The notes beneath the pieces are model-generated. The model worked only from the letters and a program-made list of their open reading frames with translations, had not been told where the DNA came from and searched no databases. A DNA stretch of 64,000 nt, taken from contig CBDDIB010000002.1 of assembly GCA_965228695.1 (NCBI GenBank), positions 744,001-808,000 of the forward strand, in the 5' to 3' direction. Shown in pieces: positions 61,051-64,000 of this stretch (the first letter of the stretch is position 1; the number at the start of each line of letters is the position of its first letter). The position numbers were made by a program, and so were the translations under genes. This stretch comes from JAJFJD01 sp965228695. GTDB lineage: Bacteria > Pseudomonadota > Alphaproteobacteria > UBA8366.

Positions 61051-62223
61051 CTAGTTATACGGATCGGCTGCGTCCCGAAGGCCGTCGCCGAGGAACTGGA
61101 AGGCGAGGACGACCAGGATCACCGGCACCACGGGCAGCATCAGCCAGGGGTAGAGTGCCACCACGTTGATGTTCTGCGCTTCGTTCAGCAGCACGCCCCA
61201 GCTCGTGATCGGCGGGCGCAGGCCCAATCCTAAAAAGCTCAACGCCGTTTCCGCCAGGATCATGGTGGGGATCGACAGGGTCGCCGAGGCGATCAGGTGA
61301 CTGCTGAAGCTCGGCAGCAGGTGGCGCGCGATGATGCGGCGCGGCTTCGCGCCCATCAGCTGGGCGGCGAGGCAGAAATCCTCCTCGCGGAGCGCCAGCA
61401 GTTTCGAGCGGACGGCGCGGGCCAGCCCCGGCCAGTCGAGCAGGCCGAGGATCACCGTGATGCCGATATAGACGGCCACCGGTCCCCAGGTCACCGGCAT
61501 GATCGCGGACAAGGCCATCCACAGCGGCAATTCGGGGAAGGAGCGGATGATCTCGATCAGGCGCTGCACGAAGCCGTCGACCGCGCCGCCGAAATACCCC
61601 GCCAGGCCACCGAAGAACATGCCGAGCAGCAGGCTGATCGTGATGCCCAGCAGGCCGACGGTCAGCGAGATGCGGGCGCCGTAGACGATGCGCGACAGCA
61701 TGTCCCGGCCGAGCCGGTCGGTGCCGAGCAGGAACAATTGCCCGCCCGGCGCGGGGCAGACCAGATGAAAATCGCCCTCGAACAGGTTCCAGAAGGAATA
61801 CGTCGCTCCCGGATAGTCGCCCTCGGTGCAGAAGAACCGCAGCGGCTGTACCTCGCGCGGGTTCTCCGCATAGACCCAGCGCATGTTGTCCAGATCGAGC
61901 GTGACCTCCATGCCGTAGACGAAGGGACCGACGAAACGGTCTTCGTGGAACAAGTGGATCGACTGCGGCGGCGCGTAGAGATAGTCGGTATGCCGCGCGT
62001 GCAGGTCGTAGGGGGCGACCACCTCGGCGATCAGCGTCGAGAAATACAGCAGCAGCAGGAAGGCGCCGGAAATCACCGCGAGCCGGTGGCGGCGCAGCTT
62101 CCACCACATCAGCGTCCATTGCGAGGCGAGGAAGACCCGTTCCTGCGCCGGTGTCAGCGCCTCGGCCATGCCCGGTTCGTAGGGCGCGGGATTGACGTAA
62201 TGCGGCAGGCGGTCGTCGCTCAT
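61051..62223 (-). CDS. peptide/nickel-type ABC transporter permease (DppC-like)
   Basis: 390 residues. Six membrane helices with the ABC coupling loop A-A-Q-L-M-G-A-K-P-R-R-I-I near residue 291. Between helix 1 and the rest, about residues 70-175, is a long extracytoplasmic insertion with two cysteines, absent from ordinary DppC. Forms the channel with the other permease. Overlaps that gene by 4 bp. No ATPase gene follows. Confidence 0.87.
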   Translation of the reverse strand: MSDDRLPHYVNPAPYEPGMAEALTPAQERVFLASQWTLMWWKLRRHRLAVISGAFLLLLYFSTLIAEVVAPYDLHARHTDYLYAPPQSIHLFHEDRFVGPFVYGMEVTLDLDNMRWVYAENPREVQPLRFFCTEGDYPGATYSFWNLFEGDFHLVCPAPGGQLFLLGTDRLGRDMLSRIVYGARISLTVGLLGITISLLLGMFFGGLAGYFGGAVDGFVQRLIEIIRSFPELPLWMALSAIMPVTWGPVAVYIGITVILGLLDWPGLARAVRSKLLALREEDFCLAAQLMGAKPRRIIARHLLPSFSSHLIASATLSIPTMILAETALSFLGLGLRPPITSWGVLLNEAQNINVVALYPWLMLPVVPVILVVLAFQFLGDGLRDAADPYN

Positions 62224-63218
62224 GACGCCTCCGTCCCGCCGAACCGGATGCGCGGGTCGAGCGCGGCCAGCGCCAGGTCGGACAGAAGGGTGCCGATCAC
62301 GGTCAATGTCGCCAGGAACATCAGGAAACTACCCGCCAGATACATGTCCTGGCTTTGCAGCGCCCGCAGCAGCATCGGTCCGGTCGTCGGCAGCGACAGC
62401 ACGACCGACACGATGGCGGCGCCCGAAATGATCTGCGGCAGCAGGTTGCCGATGTCGGCGATGAACGGGTTGAGCGCCACCCGCAGCGGATACTTCATCA
62501 ACGCGCGCAGCGGCGGCATGCCCTTGGCCCGCGCGGTAACGACATACTGCTTGTCGAGCTCGTCCAGCAGGTTGGCGCGCAGGCGGCGGATCATTCCGGC
62601 GGTGCCCGAGGTGCCGATCACCAGCACCGGAATCCACAGATGCTCCAGCACCGACATCGCCTTGGCCCAGGACCAGGGTTGGTCCAAATAGGCCGGGTCC
62701 ATCAGCCCGCCGATCGACGTGCCGAACCAGACATGCGCGAAATACTGCAGCACGAGCGCCAGCAGAAAGTTCGGCGTCGCCAACCCGATGAAACCGATGA
62801 AGGTGAGGCCGTAATCGCCGACGCTATACTGGCGCACCGCGGTGTACACGCCGATCGGGAAGGCCAGCGCCCAGGTGAACAGGATCGTCGCGAAGGACAC
62901 GATGAAGGTCAGCAGCAGCCGGTCGCCGACGACATCGCGCACCGGCAGATCGTATTCGAAGGAGTAGCCGAAATCGCCGCGCAGCATGCCGGTCAGCCAA
63001 AGCAGATATTGCTGGTACATCGGCCGGTCGAAACCGTATTGCGCCTTGAGGAAGGCGATCTTGTCCGGGTCGACCGTCTCGCCCCGCGTCTCCAGCTCGT
63101 TCATGTAGCTGGTGAAATAGTCGCCCGGCGGCAGTTGGATGATGGCGAACACGATCAGGCTGATCGCCAACAGGGTTGGGACCATCATGAGAACGCGTCG
63201 GCCGATATATCCGAGCAT
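62220..63218 (-). CDS. peptide/nickel-type ABC transporter permease (DppB-like)
   Basis: 332 residues. Opening M-L-G-Y-I-G-R-R-V-L-M-M-V-P-T-L and the Y-x-x-Y-L-L-W-L signature after helix 1 are typical of DppB/OppB, and the coupling loop reads A-R-A-K-G-M-P-P near residue 230. Partner of the DppC-like permease. The substrate-binding gene ends 74 bp upstream. Confidence 0.9.
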   Translation of the reverse strand: MLGYIGRRVLMMVPTLLAISLIVFAIIQLPPGDYFTSYMNELETRGETVDPDKIAFLKAQYGFDRPMYQQYLLWLTGMLRGDFGYSFEYDLPVRDVVGDRLLLTFIVSFATILFTWALAFPIGVYTAVRQYSVGDYGLTFIGFIGLATPNFLLALVLQYFAHVWFGTSIGGLMDPAYLDQPWSWAKAMSVLEHLWIPVLVIGTSGTAGMIRRLRANLLDELDKQYVVTARAKGMPPLRALMKYPLRVALNPFIADIGNLLPQIISGAAIVSVVLSLPTTGPMLLRALQSQDMYLAGSFLMFLATLTVIGTLLSDLALAALDPRIRFGGTEAS

Positions 63219-63292
63219 CGCCTGCGCCTCGTGCGGTTAGCCGGTCGCGTCCGGGGCCGGGTGCGCGGTCGTTTGAACGTTTCTTGCGGCGG

Positions 63293-64000
63293 TCATTTGC
63301 GCCGGTCCTCCGTCACCTGTTCCGGCGGTTCGAACCAAAATGTGTCCGGCTCGTAGATGCCGAAATGCGCGCCCGGGTTCCAGGTGTAGAGCCCGTGTTC
63401 CGGTACGTTGTGCAAACGCTTGCTAACGACGACCGGCTGCAGCGTGCCGGCGATCAGCCCGATGGTGAAGACCTGGTCGGTATAGATCGACAGCATCTCG
63501 CGCCAAGCCGTTTCCTGACCGAGGCGTGTCGCCGCATTGCGCCACGCGCCGAGCAGGTCGAGCAGTTTCCGGGCGATGGGCATATCGGGCGCCGTACCGG
63601 CCTGTCCCGCGGTTTCGATATACTGGCCCCATTGCGGCCACTGATATTGGCGCTGCCGGGTCGGGGCAAGCTCGCGCGGACTCGTTTCCGGCGTCGCCAG
63701 CCCGTTCTCCAACCCGGAGGACAGCGCCATCACGGTCTGACCCGCGTAGATGCGGTTGCGCAGCACGTCGCGGTGCGAGGGCTTGATATGCAGCTTGATG
63801 CCGGCGCGCAGCCAGCTGTCATGCACCAATTGCAGGACATCCGATTCCTCGGTGCTTTCGCCGGCGGTTTCCACGACGATCTCGATCGGCCGTCCGTCGG
63901 GCATCAGGCGGATGCCGCGGTCGTTGCGGTCGGACAGCCCGATCCGGTCGAGCAGGGCGTTGGCGCGGACCAGGTCGAAATCCGCCCAGGCTTTCTGATA
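63293..64000 (-). CDS. ABC transporter substrate-binding protein (family 5), N-terminus off the window
   Basis: The frame runs off the right edge, so about 235 C-terminal codons are visible. The content (L-R-A-G-I-K-L-H-I-K-P, R-N-I-Y-A-G-Q) fits family 5 periplasmic binding proteins that deliver peptides, sugars or opines. The end (P-G-A-H-F-G-I-Y-E-P-D-T-F-W-F) is a common tail of the alphaproteobacterial type. Serves the two permeases downstream. Confidence 0.83.
   Translation of the reverse strand, partial: YQKAWADFDLVRANALLDRIGLSDRNDRGIRLMPDGRPIEIVVETAGESTEESDVLQLVHDSWLRAGIKLHIKPSHRDVLRNRIYAGQTVMALSSGLENGLATPETSPRELAPTRQRQYQWPQWGQYIETAGQAGTAPDMPIARKLLDLLGAWRNAATRLGQETAWREMLSIYTDQVFTIGLIAGTLQPVVVSKRLHNVPEHGLYTWNPGAHFGIYEPDTFWFEPPEQVTEDRRK

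Overview
The window is a high-GC chromosomal segment from an alphaproteobacterium, most likely Rhodospirillales or a close relative. The evidence is the gene content and order: hemE beside a putative replication origin, mnmE-mnmG-rsmG-parA-parB, hisB-hisH-hisA-hisF-hisE, timA-mltA, secB-dnaQ-coaE-aroE-maf-ppsR, monofunctional hisB, hemJ in place of hemG/hemY, and CtrA-type TTAA-N7-TTAA sites. No rRNA, tRNA, prophage, insertion sequence or CRISPR array was recognised. The assignment rests on reading motifs; no database search was run.

Layout. 1-6.3 kb: accessory genes (5'-truncated TauD-type dioxygenase, a flippase-like membrane protein, an MFS transporter and a cyclotransferase-like protein in one overlapping unit, a Fic-like protein with a degenerate active site, and a family 2 glycosyltransferase). 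6.3-10.5 kb: leftward histidine operon with an acetyltransferase gene inside it. 10.6-12.5 kb: hslVU. 12.5-13.9 kb: an 84-bp tandem repeat and REP-like palindromes flanking an isochorismatase-family gene. 13.9-20.6 kb: leftward block of OsmC, ABM, XRE, Smr, lutCBA, mltA and timA. 20.8-22.5 kb: fxsA, a histidine phosphatase and secB. 22.6-26.2 kb: leftward dnaQ, coaE, aroE, maf and ppsR.

At 26.2-26.6 kb an AT-rich gap with DnaA-box matches separates leftward from rightward genes and is the likely oriC. To its right run hemE-hemH-hemJ and rho; then a leftward metabolic and repair group (quinone oxidoreductase, dienelactone hydrolase, ogt, a large thioredoxin-domain protein); then rightward mnmE-mnmG-rsmG-parA-parB with two perfect parS sites; then leftward leuS-lptE-holA. 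Origin, partition genes and parS sites within about 15 kb form the origin-proximal segregation region.

45.5-60 kb is accessory: an outer-membrane protein with an upstream CtrA-type site, yggS, an L,D-transpeptidase, an Ala/Pro-rich protein, a CDP-alcohol phosphotransferase, and a tightly coupled five-gene cluster (RibD-type reductase, alcohol dehydrogenase, PTPS/QueD-like protein lacking its catalytic triad, family 4 glycosyltransferase, methyltransferase). That cluster is the best candidate for an undescribed pathway. It is followed by an orphan response regulator, an MFS transporter, a metallo-beta-lactamase-fold hydrolase, a methyltransferase and a membrane nucleotidyl cyclase.

60.0-61.0 kb holds a distinctly AT-richer two-gene island: a SocA/Panacea-domain protein translationally coupled to an unrecognised 124-residue protein, probably a toxin-antitoxin module. 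The window closes with a leftward peptide-type ABC importer (two permeases and a truncated substrate-binding protein).
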